Assembly: GCA_900315835.1 (NCBI GenBank)
Contig: ONAR01000016.1
Coordinates: forward strand, 1-64,000
DNA: 64,000 bases
Origin: an uncultured Prevotella sp.
GTDB taxonomy: Bacteria; Bacteroidota; Bacteroidia; Bacteroidales; Bacteroidaceae
Direction of reading: 5' to 3'
Position 1 is the first letter of the stretch, and every line of letters begins with the position of its first letter. The notes under the pieces were generated by a model. It was not told where the DNA came from. It searched no databases and was given only the letters and a program-made list of their open reading frames with translations. Position numbers and translations under genes: made by a program. This document shows, in pieces, positions 16,888-26,041 of this stretch.

Positions 16888-17363
16888 AATCGTATTAAAT
16901 AATGAATTGCCCGTTCTGTGCCAAAAAAATATTGGCGGTTTAGTTTCTTATATCTAAGCTCTTCTGCTAATGTTTGAAGGGTTATTAATCCTCTTTCATA
17001 CCTGCCTAACTGAAACGCGACACCATCATCAGCAACAGGTCCAATGACTATATCAAAATCATGTCTGAAATTGTTGACGTTCGCGTGCCTGTTCTTAAGG
17101 ATAAAATATGCCCATTCCTCTGACGGTGTCTCAAATCGTTTTATCTTCAAAATATTGTTTTCGAGCAAGGCCTCATCAAAGGAGAATGAAGTTACAACTG
17201 GTTCGCCTTGACCTAAAAACCGACAACGGCGATAAGCCATTTCTAAAGCTTGTTCTCGAATATCAGTTAGATAAAATCCTTTACCAAAGTCTTTATTGGG
17301 CTTTGACATAGATAAATCAATGTGATCTATAAGAACATTTGACCCATGATAGAGCGTCATCAT
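16884..17363 (-). CDS. DUF3990 protein with ADP-ribosyltransferase-like motifs
   Basis: The 159-residue protein begins TLYHGSNVLIDHIDLS and continues with KDFGKGFYLTDIREQALEMA. The HGS near residue 6 and the GKGFYLT segment near residue 28 resemble the H and Y motifs of ADP-ribosyltransferases of the H-Y-E class, which bind NAD. A candidate third-motif acidic residue is in FGTERAIHYL close to the C-terminus, but this is less certain. The segment NFRHDFDIVIGPVADDGV is a conserved-looking core. It lies between two small DUF3791 genes, overlapping each by 4 bp, an arrangement expected of a toxin flanked by antitoxin-like proteins. Target and toxicity are unknown. Confidence 0.75.
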   Translation of the reverse strand: MMTLYHGSNVLIDHIDLSMSKPNKDFGKGFYLTDIREQALEMAYRRCRFLGQGEPVVTSFSFDEALLENNILKIKRFETPSEEWAYFILKNRHANVNNFRHDFDIVIGPVADDGVAFQLGRYERGLITLQTLAEELRYKKLNRQYFFGTERAIHYLIRL

Positions 17364-17590
17364 ATCAGCCCTCCTCCATTACGATGACACAACATGGTAA
17401 GGTCGCTAAGTGTTTCTTCAATGGGTAATGTATGTTCTGCAGGATAGCACTCATCAAGAGCTTGCAGGCCGTCATAACGTTTCAGGTATTGGAAAGCCTG
17501 CTTATCGGTAAGTCCATATTTATTTGCAAACTCCCCAATGACATAGACAAAGTATGTCAATTTATATTGCTGCGCATCAGTCATAGTCAC
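17360..17590 (-). CDS. DUF3791-family small protein, promoter-proximal copy
   Basis: This 76-residue protein opens the three-gene operon. It has the DUF3791 pattern: a helix (KLTYFVYVIGEFANKYG), the LTDKQAFQYL segment, and an HTLPIEETLSDL region near the end. It shares the overall plan of the downstream 75-residue protein, but the two have diverged strongly, so they may bind different surfaces. Translation is coupled to the next gene by an ATGA overlap. A well-formed promoter (17610-17641) lies 20 bp upstream. An antitoxin-like role is inferred from gene order, as the first gene of toxin-antitoxin operons is often the antitoxin. Confidence 0.7.
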   Translation of the reverse strand: MTMTDAQQYKLTYFVYVIGEFANKYGLTDKQAFQYLKRYDGLQALDECYPAEHTLPIEETLSDLTMLCHRNGGGLI

Positions 17591-17609
17591 TCTTCTTTGT
17601 TGATGCTTG

Positions 17610-17641
17610 CAAATATAACATATTTTCGGTAAATCCGCAAA
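17610..17641 (-). promoter_or_regulatory. Promoter of the DUF3791-DUF3990-DUF3791 operon
   Basis: On the minus strand, TTTG, a 20-bp gap and TATATTTG match the Bacteroidetes consensus exactly, 20 bp before the first start codon. Confidence 0.75.
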
Positions 17642-17670
17642 TATCTTGCGGCAAATCTATTTCTTCAATA

Positions 17671-17722
17671 TAAAAATTATCCGCAATCCTAAAGGCACGT
17701 GACCCTAAGATTGCGGATAATT
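17671..17722 (-). terminator. Rho-independent terminator of the T9SS-tailed giant gene
   Basis: A perfect 14-bp inverted repeat (AATTATCCGCAATC at 17675, GATTGCGGATAATT at 17709) has a 20-base loop and, read on the minus strand, is followed by TTTTTA. It lies 67 bp after the stop of the giant secreted protein gene. Confidence 0.85.
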
Positions 17723-17788
17723 CCTAACTCCTAACTTCTAACTCCTAATTTCTATCTCCTAACTCCTAACTTCTAACTCCTAACTCCT
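17721..17788. repeat. Degenerate TAACTCC/TAACTTC tandem repeat
   Basis: CTAACTCCTAACTT and variants are repeated about nine times in 7-bp steps from 17723 up to the stop codon of the giant secreted protein gene. Similar CTAACTC sequence recurs at 47.78 kb. It is non-coding. Confidence 0.8.
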
Positions 17789-20700
17789 TTATTCCACCAC
17801 CTGCTTCTTCACCTTCACATTACCTTTTGTCGTCGCTGCCTTCACCAGATACACGCCGGCGGGAATCTGGACGTAGATGGTCTGAGCCGATGGACGAAGG
17901 ATCTGCCACAGGCGGCCGTCAAGGGTATAGACCGAGAGGGAGGTGAGGGCGTCGTTGCCCCCGTAGGCGATGGCGAGCTGACCCGACGACGGACACCAAG
18001 TCTTCAGCACACCGTCGTCCTCGCTCAACACCTTACTGATGTTAGTCGTCGAACCATTATCATAAGAATAGGTGACGAACATCGGCTTGGCAAGAGCTGC
18101 CTTGGCCGTATTGCTGCGTATGTTGGCATCCACCTGCTGGCCCTGGTTGAAGACGAGCTGGTTGGTGGTGGTCATCTTCACAAAGAACGACTCCTGTGGA
18201 CGGATGACATTATACTCCGTACTCACCTGGTTGGCATTCTCTGAAGGCATCTGCGTCAACACATCGCCGCGGAGCACCCAGAGGTGCTGCTGGTCCTCCA
18301 AGGCGTTGGCATTGTCGGCAAGGAACTGCGACACGCTGATGGACGACGTATAGGGATTGGCGATAAGGTAGTAGTGGTTGTCCGACGGACTCACCGCAGC
18401 CGGTGTCACCGTTATCTGTCCTGTAGCCGTCTCGCTGGCATCGGCATTGACACGCAGTTTGCCGTTGTTGGTGCGGGTGAGCGTGGCCGTTGTCTGCGAG
18501 ACCGTGCCGTCCTTATTGACATTTGCGTAAGAATAGGTTGCGTCATCTTTCGGCAGACGGACGAGAGCGTTCTTGTCACGCAGTCCACTGGCCACCGTCG
18601 GCATGTAGGCGTCGCCCACACGCAGCGAGAAGGCATAGTTGGCGTTCTGGTCATCGCCACCAGCCACCGCCGCGGCATTGTTATAGACATGGCTCCAGCC
18701 GTTGGCGTTCTCCGTCAGCGTGCCGTCGGCAGGCACCATCGCTATTGGGTTGTCCCAGACGGAGTAGCCCGTACCGCCGTCCTGCTCCATCACGGTAGCG
18801 TCGCCCCAGGCGCGCTGATAGAAGGGATAGCGCACGCGGTTGTTGTCGTCGCTGCTCCAGCTGATGTCCTCAAAGGCCTGCGTCTCCTGACGGCCTGTAG
18901 CAGCAGGCACATAGTAGTCACCGGCGTAGGTGTCCTTGAGCGGAGAGGCCACGGAGTACCACTTGCCCACGGGCAGTTCAAGCTCCGTCCACGCCTTGTT
19001 ATAAATCAGGAACTGCTGACTGCGGAGCTCGGCACCAGCCTTCAGATAGAGCTGGTCGCAGATGTTGCCGCGGTAGTTCTGGCAGTAGAAGCTGTTAGCA
19101 TCCTTGGCAGGATAGGCTTCCAGCTCATGCGACATGTCAGTCTCGTCGCCATCCACGGAATAAGGCACGTGGTTCTTGACATTGGTCAGACGGATGGCCT
19201 GCCCTACCATATTGTATTCCACATAGCCTAACGACGGATAGAGACCTGCCGTCAATGAGGGCACGGTCACCTTGGTGAAATACATCGGTGCGTAGCTGCC
19301 GTCACGACGAGCCACTGTGTTGTCCGTTGCGGCACCTGTATAGGTGGCTGTTGTACCATAATCCTTATAGGAAGCATCATAAAGCTCTGCCGCTGTCGAG
19401 CGGCGCCAGTTGTTATCGTTGTTCCAATTGGAATTGGTGCCATTCTCTGCCGTTGGGTTCCACGTAACATATTCAGGTACGATCTTCAAGCGGAAGAAGG
19501 TCTCACCCGGGCAGTTAACAACAGTTGCATCGGTAGAGTTGGTCACTACGTACTGTAATTGCAGTTCGTACCAATAACCTTCATGAATCTTGTCAATGAT
19601 ACCCTCAGCAAGACGGATGTTGACCGTTGAGTCAGTGGCATCAAGATTATACATTGAGTTCGGTTGGTCGGCAGTGGCGAATACCAGTGAGCCGCTTTGC
19701 GCCTGCAAGGCAGGGTCGTTGGTGTTGCTCATGATGATATTAACATCTCCTTTTGATATATTGGTGCCATCCACAAACATCAGGTTACTCGTGGTGCTGG
19801 TCTGTCCGTCAACCACACGCGACGTGATGGGAATGCGCAGAGATGCGTTCGCATCCTGCTGGATGGTCCTGAACTGCGGCAGGCCCACACGAATATTTCT
19901 TATTGAACTTGAGCTGGGATAAGGCACTCCGCTGCGACCAAGGTTAAGCTGTACGCCCTGCTTGCTGACTCTCACTTTAAACTGCAAGACAGCATCTTCG
20001 CAAAGGTGATAGGTGTAGCCATTAATGGTCAGCTCACTCACTGTTGGTAAGGCACTTACCGTGTAAGTGCCAACAGCAAGAGGATAGCCCGTAAGCGTTG
20101 TACTGGCAAGGAGCAACAACTTACCTTTGGGGTTGGAAGTGGCATTATAGACATTTTGCTGCAACACCGTCTTGTCGGCATCCGTATAAACGTCACCTGT
20201 CGTCTGGTTATAGTCGGTAGCCGTTGGATAGACCTGTCTGAAGTGGTCAATGGCCTCAACGAGTCCCGACACGCCATTCAGTTCGTCCTTGGTACCAATG
20301 TACCAGTCGAAAGGCACCTGACTAAGCGTCACAGAGCCGCCATCTTCCGGGTTGGTAGTGCGCACACGTCCAAGAATAGAATAATCCTTCACCTCGTTGG
20401 CTGTACAACTTACTGCAACGTTGGTCGTCATTGAACCGGTGACGTCATTGAGCACGAAGTTCTCCTGCGTCATCTGGAAGTTGTTGCTATATGCCGTACA
20501 GCTCTGAGCAGCTGTACCCCACGAGCCGGGCTGCGTGGCATAGGCATCTGACGGAAGGGCTATCTGAACATAATATTGCTTATCTGAAGACAGTGCGAAA
20601 TGCTTTGAAGCAAGTACAAGACTCACCGTACCGTCATTCTCAGTCTCAAACTGAGGGGTTGTCCCGTCGCTCAATGTGGCTGTGGCATCATAAGACGCAG

Positions 20701-23095
20701 GGACACTGGCCAGCCCATAGTTGTCAAGCCCACTGCCGTAAAAGTCAGTGCCTGTCACCGGCTGGTCATCGGTGACATTATAGAAGCGGTAGAACAGACT
20801 GGTGTTGCTGCCAACATAATCCTTCAGCGATTCGAAGTTACCTTTCAGCTTCAGCGTGATGGTCTGGTCGACGTTGCTCTCAGACGTCTCATCGGGGCAG
20901 AGCGGCTTGTTTTGCACCACGTTGATCTTGGACGAACGCTGGTAGATGCGAATATCGTCAATAGCATAGTCAGCTCCATTCGTACTTTTACAGTAGTTGT
21001 CAATAACAATGCGGAAATTGCTGTACTGTTCTACATCAGAGTTTGATGGCAACACGGCACGGCCATACACCTGGTACCAAGTACCCTGAGAATTGGCATG
21101 CGAATAGCCCTCGATGTTCCCTTCAAAGCTTCCTGAGGCAATATTAAGCAAGCGATGGGCCTTGCCATCCTTGAGGCCGTAAAGCACAAACACGACCTGT
21201 GGTTGCTCAGGATTAGTAGTACTGGTGTAGCTGGCCACCCACGCCGAGACCACAATCTGCGAACCCGAGCAGAGGCTGGCCTGGAAATCCTCCTGGTCTA
21301 TCTGTCGGCTTTCATCAGAGGCATCGACATAGAGGAAACTGCCGTACTTAGTGGGGTCATCGTGGTGGGTACGGTCAAAGAGCGTAGCATCAGGGGATGT
21401 GAACCACACGTAGCCTTTACCCTGCTGACGAAGCTGCTTGCTAAGATTCCTCGTATTTTGGTCAGCCCGTTTATTATGCTGCACACTCATGGACACTTGA
21501 CTGGTAGTACTCAAGTCTGTCGCTGTCTTATACTGTGCACTCTTGTAGAAGCCATACTCACCATGCATCGGTGAGTGCTGAGGGTTTTTCCAGATGCCAT
21601 CAATATCATCTTTTCCACCCATGATGCCTCCCCAACTCTTTGAGATAAGGTTCTGATACACGAACCCGTAGGTGACCGAGGTGAAGTCACGGGGCACACT
21701 CGTCATGTTGAGCTTATCGTCAGTTGGCTGGTCCAGAGTCTGCGTCGTGAGCTGCTGGTCAAAGCTGATAGGCGCCATGCTCTGGTTATAATGGGCTTCC
21801 ATATAAGAGGTCTGTCGGTCAGGAGCATTTACCAACTGTTCATCCGACTTCGGATAGAAGGAGCGGAACTGTACTTTCATATTGCCCACGGGGCACTTGT
21901 TGCCAGAAGCATCGGCCGCGTAATACACCACGTAGGCATTGTCGCCGATCTTCAAGTCAGCGGGCTTGTATACAACGTTATGGTCAAGGTCGTACCAAGT
22001 ATTGGAAGTACTGTTGATATTGGCGAGACTGACATCGAACATATTGGTCTTGCCCGACACATTCCCCGCGAGGTCGGTATATTTAGTGCCATCGGCAGTA
22101 TAGACTCTGAAGATGAACTTCGTGGCGTGGACAAGCGTGGTAGAAGTGAAGTCAGACGCTGCAATCTTATACTTCGAGTCCTTCGCATACACATGCTTGG
22201 TGTCGGCGTTCGACATCGGGTAGAAGAAATAGTTGGCAGCATCGGGCATGTCACTACGCACGGTAAACGTAGAAGCAGCATTCAGCATCCCAAACACGGT
22301 CATCTTATGGTCCTCATACGTCATGTTTTCCGCATTCTCCTTGAGCAGCGCATCACGCAAGGCATTGGCAAGGGTGTAAGCCGACCTTACGTGAAAGATG
22401 TAACGGACTGAGAGCGTGGGTTCGTGGGTAAAGGTACCCGGAGTGTAGGCTTCCAAATCATTGTAATCCTGATAACGGCTGACATCGCACGCCACGTCAG
22501 CTCCCTCCCAATCAGGATTGTCACAATCAGTTGTAAGCTTATACCAACAACCCACTCTGACGAGGTCAGCACCACGGCCTGTCATCGTAAAAGGTTGATT
22601 CCCCCTTGGGTATTTACTAATATTACCTAGGTTCCAACCAAACCAACCAGCTGATTTTCCGGCCTTGTCGGAGGATGCTGTTGTTGCATAGTTAATATTC
22701 TTTAATACATCCTTCGTAATCCAAAGATCATAGGGTTGCAGATTGGTGTCATCATTTAAATCCGTCCGAAAGTTATACCATCTGAAATAGCCCTGCGGTT
22801 CAAGGTCACTACCGCCGGTGTCGAGTTTATGTTCATCTCTGTTGCTGGCGAGATAGTTTTGAAGAGGAAGCCTAAAAAGAAGGTAGTTGGAACCTTCGAA
22901 AGCCTCCATATTGGGCGCTGCCGACGATGTCACATAGATGTTATATTCATATTCCGCCACCTGCTGCATGCCGTTGTCTGCGAACGGCTTGCCATGAACG
23001 CCTTTATAGTGGGCGAAAGTCGGATCCTGGGCAGAGGCCTGCACAGCGCAGAGCAGGGACACGGCGAGGAAGAGGGAGGAAAGATATTTAAACAT
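17789..23095 (-). CDS. Giant secreted protein with T9SS-type C-terminal sorting domain, fimbria-linked
   Basis: This 1768-residue protein has a signal peptide (MFKYLSSLFLAVSLL... ending ASAQ). The C-terminal 75 or so residues resemble a type IX secretion sorting domain, with LSVYTLDGRLWQIL, PAGVYLVKA and a basic KVKKQVVE end. Between them is a long beta-rich region with no catalytic domain that I recognise. A segment near residues 600-750, ending ADYAIDDIRIYQR, looks like a MAM/carbohydrate-binding jelly roll. It is the last gene of an Mfa-type fimbrial operon. In Porphyromonas gingivalis the same place is held by Mfa5, a large T9SS-exported fimbrial component. I see no von Willebrand MIDAS motif, so it may be an unrelated surface adhesin. 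The ATG at 23095 is chosen because it starts the signal peptide. Confidence 0.8.
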   Translation of the reverse strand: MFKYLSSLFLAVSLLCAVQASAQDPTFAHYKGVHGKPFADNGMQQVAEYEYNIYVTSSAAPNMEAFEGSNYLLFRLPLQNYLASNRDEHKLDTGGSDLEPQGYFRWYNFRTDLNDDTNLQPYDLWITKDVLKNINYATTASSDKAGKSAGWFGWNLGNISKYPRGNQPFTMTGRGADLVRVGCWYKLTTDCDNPDWEGADVACDVSRYQDYNDLEAYTPGTFTHEPTLSVRYIFHVRSAYTLANALRDALLKENAENMTYEDHKMTVFGMLNAASTFTVRSDMPDAANYFFYPMSNADTKHVYAKDSKYKIAASDFTSTTLVHATKFIFRVYTADGTKYTDLAGNVSGKTNMFDVSLANINSTSNTWYDLDHNVVYKPADLKIGDNAYVVYYAADASGNKCPVGNMKVQFRSFYPKSDEQLVNAPDRQTSYMEAHYNQSMAPISFDQQLTTQTLDQPTDDKLNMTSVPRDFTSVTYGFVYQNLISKSWGGIMGGKDDIDGIWKNPQHSPMHGEYGFYKSAQYKTATDLSTTSQVSMSVQHNKRADQNTRNLSKQLRQQGKGYVWFTSPDATLFDRTHHDDPTKYGSFLYVDASDESRQIDQEDFQASLCSGSQIVVSAWVASYTSTTNPEQPQVVFVLYGLKDGKAHRLLNIASGSFEGNIEGYSHANSQGTWYQVYGRAVLPSNSDVEQYSNFRIVIDNYCKSTNGADYAIDDIRIYQRSSKINVVQNKPLCPDETSESNVDQTITLKLKGNFESLKDYVGSNTSLFYRFYNVTDDQPVTGTDFYGSGLDNYGLASVPASYDATATLSDGTTPQFETENDGTVSLVLASKHFALSSDKQYYVQIALPSDAYATQPGSWGTAAQSCTAYSNNFQMTQENFVLNDVTGSMTTNVAVSCTANEVKDYSILGRVRTTNPEDGGSVTLSQVPFDWYIGTKDELNGVSGLVEAIDHFRQVYPTATDYNQTTGDVYTDADKTVLQQNVYNATSNPKGKLLLLASTTLTGYPLAVGTYTVSALPTVSELTINGYTYHLCEDAVLQFKVRVSKQGVQLNLGRSGVPYPSSSSIRNIRVGLPQFRTIQQDANASLRIPITSRVVDGQTSTTSNLMFVDGTNISKGDVNIIMSNTNDPALQAQSGSLVFATADQPNSMYNLDATDSTVNIRLAEGIIDKIHEGYWYELQLQYVVTNSTDATVVNCPGETFFRLKIVPEYVTWNPTAENGTNSNWNNDNNWRRSTAAELYDASYKDYGTTATYTGAATDNTVARRDGSYAPMYFTKVTVPSLTAGLYPSLGYVEYNMVGQAIRLTNVKNHVPYSVDGDETDMSHELEAYPAKDANSFYCQNYRGNICDQLYLKAGAELRSQQFLIYNKAWTELELPVGKWYSVASPLKDTYAGDYYVPAATGRQETQAFEDISWSSDDNNRVRYPFYQRAWGDATVMEQDGGTGYSVWDNPIAMVPADGTLTENANGWSHVYNNAAAVAGGDDQNANYAFSLRVGDAYMPTVASGLRDKNALVRLPKDDATYSYANVNKDGTVSQTTATLTRTNNGKLRVNADASETATGQITVTPAAVSPSDNHYYLIANPYTSSISVSQFLADNANALEDQQHLWVLRGDVLTQMPSENANQVSTEYNVIRPQESFFVKMTTTNQLVFNQGQQVDANIRSNTAKAALAKPMFVTYSYDNGSTTNISKVLSEDDGVLKTWCPSSGQLAIAYGGNDALTSLSVYTLDGRLWQILRPSAQTIYVQIPAGVYLVKAATTKGNVKVKKQVVE

Positions 23096-23137
23096 AGTTG
23101 TTGCGAATTTACATTTTAATCGAATGCGGTGCATTTC

Positions 23138-23263
23138 GTAGGGGCGGGGTTTATCCCCGCCCTATTGTGGCGGGTTATCCCCAATGGCATGTCATTATTT
23201 TGTTCCGCGTGGGAGAATTGAATTGGCCATTGGTGTTAGGGCGGGGATGAACCCCGCCCGTAC
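23138..23263. repeat. Nested palindrome of GGGCGGGG hairpins, about 126 bp
   Basis: Two hairpins, each GGGCGGGG-loop-CCCCGCCC, lie at 23142-23162 and 23239-23259 and are inverted copies of each other (outer pair). Inside them CCAATGGC (23181) pairs with GCCATTGG (23226). The element fills the 190-bp gap between the fimbrillin-like gene and the giant secreted gene and could attenuate transcription into the latter. Confidence 0.75.
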
Positions 23264-23285
23264 AGTGTCACCAGTGGCACCGGCG

Positions 23286-24761
23286 TCACGGGGTCACCAG
23301 CATCATCTGTGTCAACGGCGTCATCGGTTTCGACAGCGTCATCGGGGTCATCGTGAAGCGGACGTTGCGGGAGAGCGTCTGCGTGGTTTTGTCGTCCTTT
23401 GTGATGGTGCACTGGAGGCGATAGACGGCGGAGGTACCCTCGGTGAAGCCGATGCTCGCCTCCACCCATTTGTTGGTACTGTTCCAGTAAGGTGACGTAG
23501 CAAAGAAACCTGTGGGATTGCTCCCCGAGACAAGCGACCAGGGGGCGGAAGCGTAGTAGGGCCTTACCGTTGCGGTGACATCTGTGTCGTCGCTCCACCG
23601 CTTTATCTTCGGCACGAGGTGGATTTCTCCGTAGTAGGAGAAGTCGAGGTCGAGGGTCTCGCCGTTGTCCGTGACGGATGGGGGCAGGACGCCGATGGCA
23701 GTGAAATACTGCACGTCGAACGTGAGCTTGTAGTCGTCAAGGGTGATGGGGATGACGCGGTAGTCGTTGCGGCCGATTTGTGCCCAGTTGAGGATGGTGT
23801 AACGGCTGTCGGTGTTCGTCTTTGAACCGTCGGTTTGTGTTGTTGTGAGGTTGAGTGTAAGCTGGAAGTTGTCGGGGTTATGCGCCTGGCTCTCGTTGAC
23901 GTAGAACGTGACGAATGTGGGGCTTGTGCTGTTGCCGGCAGGGATGGAGAGGGCCGACGTGCCGTCGGCTGCCTTGGGGGTGATGGTATAGTCGCCGTAG
24001 GCCGACGCCGTGGTGAGGCGGGGGCTGGCGTATTCCTTATTATTGGCATCGGTGGCCGTAGTGGGCAGGAGGTAGAGGTTGGGGACGGGAGTGGTTCCGT
24101 CGGCAGACGTGACCCCCGATGCGTTCTTGGTGATGTCGCTCAGCGTGACGCTGTTGAGCGTCATCGGCTGCGAAGTGGCGTTGGTGAGCCTGAGCGTCAG
24201 CTTCGCCACCATGCGCATCACGTAGAGGTTGACCTCCGCGGTATGGGCGTTGATGCTGACGGTCTGCTTATAGCTCATGGGGATGCCCGTGGAGAAAGCC
24301 GAGACCGAGGTTTGGTTGCCATCTACGGCGAGGGTGGCGTTGTCAAAATCGGGGGCACGGTCGCCGACCTTGGCCGTGGAGAGTCCCAGTTGGTCGAGGG
24401 TGAGGTTGGCGAAGGTGTAGAAGATATAGGTGCCGCTGTCGAAGTGCACCATGCTCGAATAGGTGTCCTTCTCTTTTTCCGTGGCAAGGTTGCCGCTCTG
24501 GAGGATATGCGTAATCTTGCTCGTCTTCTGGTCGACGGCGATGATGATGTAGTTCTTCATCATCTCCCCGCCGGTGGCATTGGCATCATCAAAAGCACGT
24601 GTGGCAATGCCCGTGGTATTGGCCTCGCGGGCCGTTACGGTGAGGGCGACATCGGCACCGCCACCAGCGTCGATCGCGCTGCCACTGTCAGCATCGTCAC
24701 TGTTGCACGCCACAAACATGCAGAGGGTGAGCAGGGACAGGAATATGGAGGATATCTTCAT
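23286..24761 (-). CDS. Fimbrillin-like lipoprotein (Mfa-like minor subunit)
   Basis: The 491-residue protein has a lipoprotein signal peptide ending FVACNSDD (lipid-attached cysteine near residue 18). The body shows the Bacteroidales fimbrillin pattern: an early TRAF segment, RMVAKLTLRL in the middle that marks the start of the second domain, and beta-rich sequence throughout. Such proteins are exported as lipoproteins, cleaved and polymerised by donor-strand exchange. Its place after the anchor gene suggests a tip or minor subunit. The C-terminus (MTPMTLSKPMTPLTQMMLVTP) is low-complexity and comes from short degenerate GTCATCGG-type DNA repeats, so the true end may have been altered by repeat expansion. 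ATG 24761 is used; the upstream in-frame codon is TTG. Confidence 0.8.
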   Translation of the reverse strand: MKISSIFLSLLTLCMFVACNSDDADSGSAIDAGGGADVALTVTAREANTTGIATRAFDDANATGGEMMKNYIIIAVDQKTSKITHILQSGNLATEKEKDTYSSMVHFDSGTYIFYTFANLTLDQLGLSTAKVGDRAPDFDNATLAVDGNQTSVSAFSTGIPMSYKQTVSINAHTAEVNLYVMRMVAKLTLRLTNATSQPMTLNSVTLSDITKNASGVTSADGTTPVPNLYLLPTTATDANNKEYASPRLTTASAYGDYTITPKAADGTSALSIPAGNSTSPTFVTFYVNESQAHNPDNFQLTLNLTTTQTDGSKTNTDSRYTILNWAQIGRNDYRVIPITLDDYKLTFDVQYFTAIGVLPPSVTDNGETLDLDFSYYGEIHLVPKIKRWSDDTDVTATVRPYYASAPWSLVSGSNPTGFFATSPYWNSTNKWVEASIGFTEGTSAVYRLQCTITKDDKTTQTLSRNVRFTMTPMTLSKPMTPLTQMMLVTP

Positions 24762-24770
24762 TGGTTTCAA

Positions 24771-26003
24771 TTACATTACTATGGGGTCGTGCTCGACATA
24801 ATACCATGGCTTCACGGTCAGCGTGACGCCAATCTTGTGCTGAGAGAGCTTATACACGTGGTACTGGTACCAGGTGTTGCGTACGATGTTGAATTCGGTG
24901 CCGCTGACCAACTTGTCGAAGTCGCCGGTGGCGTCGTCTGGCGTGGAGTTGTACTTAGCGAACTTCAGCTCGTAGGTCTTGCCCTCGCTCTTGCCGTTTT
25001 GCTTGAGCTTTATCTGAATGGTGGCGGGGGTGACGCCCTCCGTCTTGTTGTCATATTCTGGGATATAGACCGGCAGGCCTTCCGTAGGCTTGGTTTCATT
25101 GTTGAAGTTGAATTTGAGGTTTTCGAGCGCACCGCTGTTGATGGTGGTGACGCCGTTTTCCGTCTTGCTGTACGCACGGAAGCGAGAGTTGTTGTCTTTG
25201 TTGTCGCCGTAATAGGCCATCAGATCTGTGGCTGAGGCAAAGGAATAGGTATCGCCGGTGGCCTTGGAGTAGCCGTTGGGCAGCACGTAGCCTGTTTGGT
25301 TGTAATGGGTGAGGCTGAGGTCCTCAAAGGTCCAGCCGTCGGCAACCATTTCCGGGGTAAGATCTACGGTAACCTTGGCCACGGAGCGCATGAGGTCGAT
25401 GGCGTCGTCGTCTTTGCCCGTGAGGTCGTTGCGTGTGCCTGCCGTTAGCACCACGTTGTCGCCTTGCGTGATGGCGCGCATGCCCCACATGGGCAGGGCA
25501 TCGGGCGCGGTGTAGCTCGGCAGCTGAAAGGTGAGGTCGGAGATGTCGGTGCCTACATAACTTGTCGAGGCCGGTATGTCGGTGTTAGCATAGACCACGA
25601 GCTCACCCTCGAACGCTGTCGTGGTGCGGTAGGCCTCTGGCACCTCCATCGACACCTCCACGTTGGCCGTGTATTCATAGTTGCCGGTGGTGGAGGTGGA
25701 CAGCGGCGTGATGCGCAGGCCATACTCCTGGGCAATAAAGTTGCCCTGCTTGTCGTAGAGGACCACGTGCAGGCTGCTGAGCTTATGCTCCAGGTCCGTG
25801 CCGGCCACTACGCTCTCTGTGGTAGCGCGTGTGGTGGCAGCCTCGGTACGGGGTATGGAGAGTTGGAAGACGACGACCACGGACTGGCTGTCTGCCTCTG
25901 CCGCACTGTCGTCGGAGGAGCAGGCACTGAGCGCAAGCATGGCGAGCAAGGCCATTGCCGCAGCCAACAGGCGTGTTGTATGTCGGGTCGTTTGGATAAT
26001 CAT
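24771..26003 (-). CDS. Fimbrillin-like lipoprotein (Mfa-like minor subunit)
   Basis: The 410-residue lipoprotein has a signal peptide ending ALSACSSDD. Fimbrillin features are visible: ATTRAT near the mature N-terminus, ALPMWGM at about residue 175, RSVAKVTVDL near residue 210, and IVRNTWYQYHVYKL near the C-terminus, which is the usual fimbrillin closing strand before KPWYY. The mature protein should be cleaved after an arginine in the TTRATTES area by a trypsin-like protease, as in Porphyromonas. It lies between the Mfa2-type anchor and another fimbrillin-like gene, so a minor or tip subunit is likely. Confidence 0.85.
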   Translation of the reverse strand: MIIQTTRHTTRLLAAAMALLAMLALSACSSDDSAAEADSQSVVVVFQLSIPRTEAATTRATTESVVAGTDLEHKLSSLHVVLYDKQGNFIAQEYGLRITPLSTSTTGNYEYTANVEVSMEVPEAYRTTTAFEGELVVYANTDIPASTSYVGTDISDLTFQLPSYTAPDALPMWGMRAITQGDNVVLTAGTRNDLTGKDDDAIDLMRSVAKVTVDLTPEMVADGWTFEDLSLTHYNQTGYVLPNGYSKATGDTYSFASATDLMAYYGDNKDNNSRFRAYSKTENGVTTINSGALENLKFNFNNETKPTEGLPVYIPEYDNKTEGVTPATIQIKLKQNGKSEGKTYELKFAKYNSTPDDATGDFDKLVSGTEFNIVRNTWYQYHVYKLSQHKIGVTLTVKPWYYVEHDPIVM

Positions 26004-26041
26004 GCGTTACAATATAATAAATAAGTTGTGGGCATTGCACG

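Noticed and set aside
18284-19231. 315-codon open frame opposite the giant secreted protein
   Set aside because: It is antisense shadow, rich in His, Arg and Val as expected for reversed codons, with no domain features.
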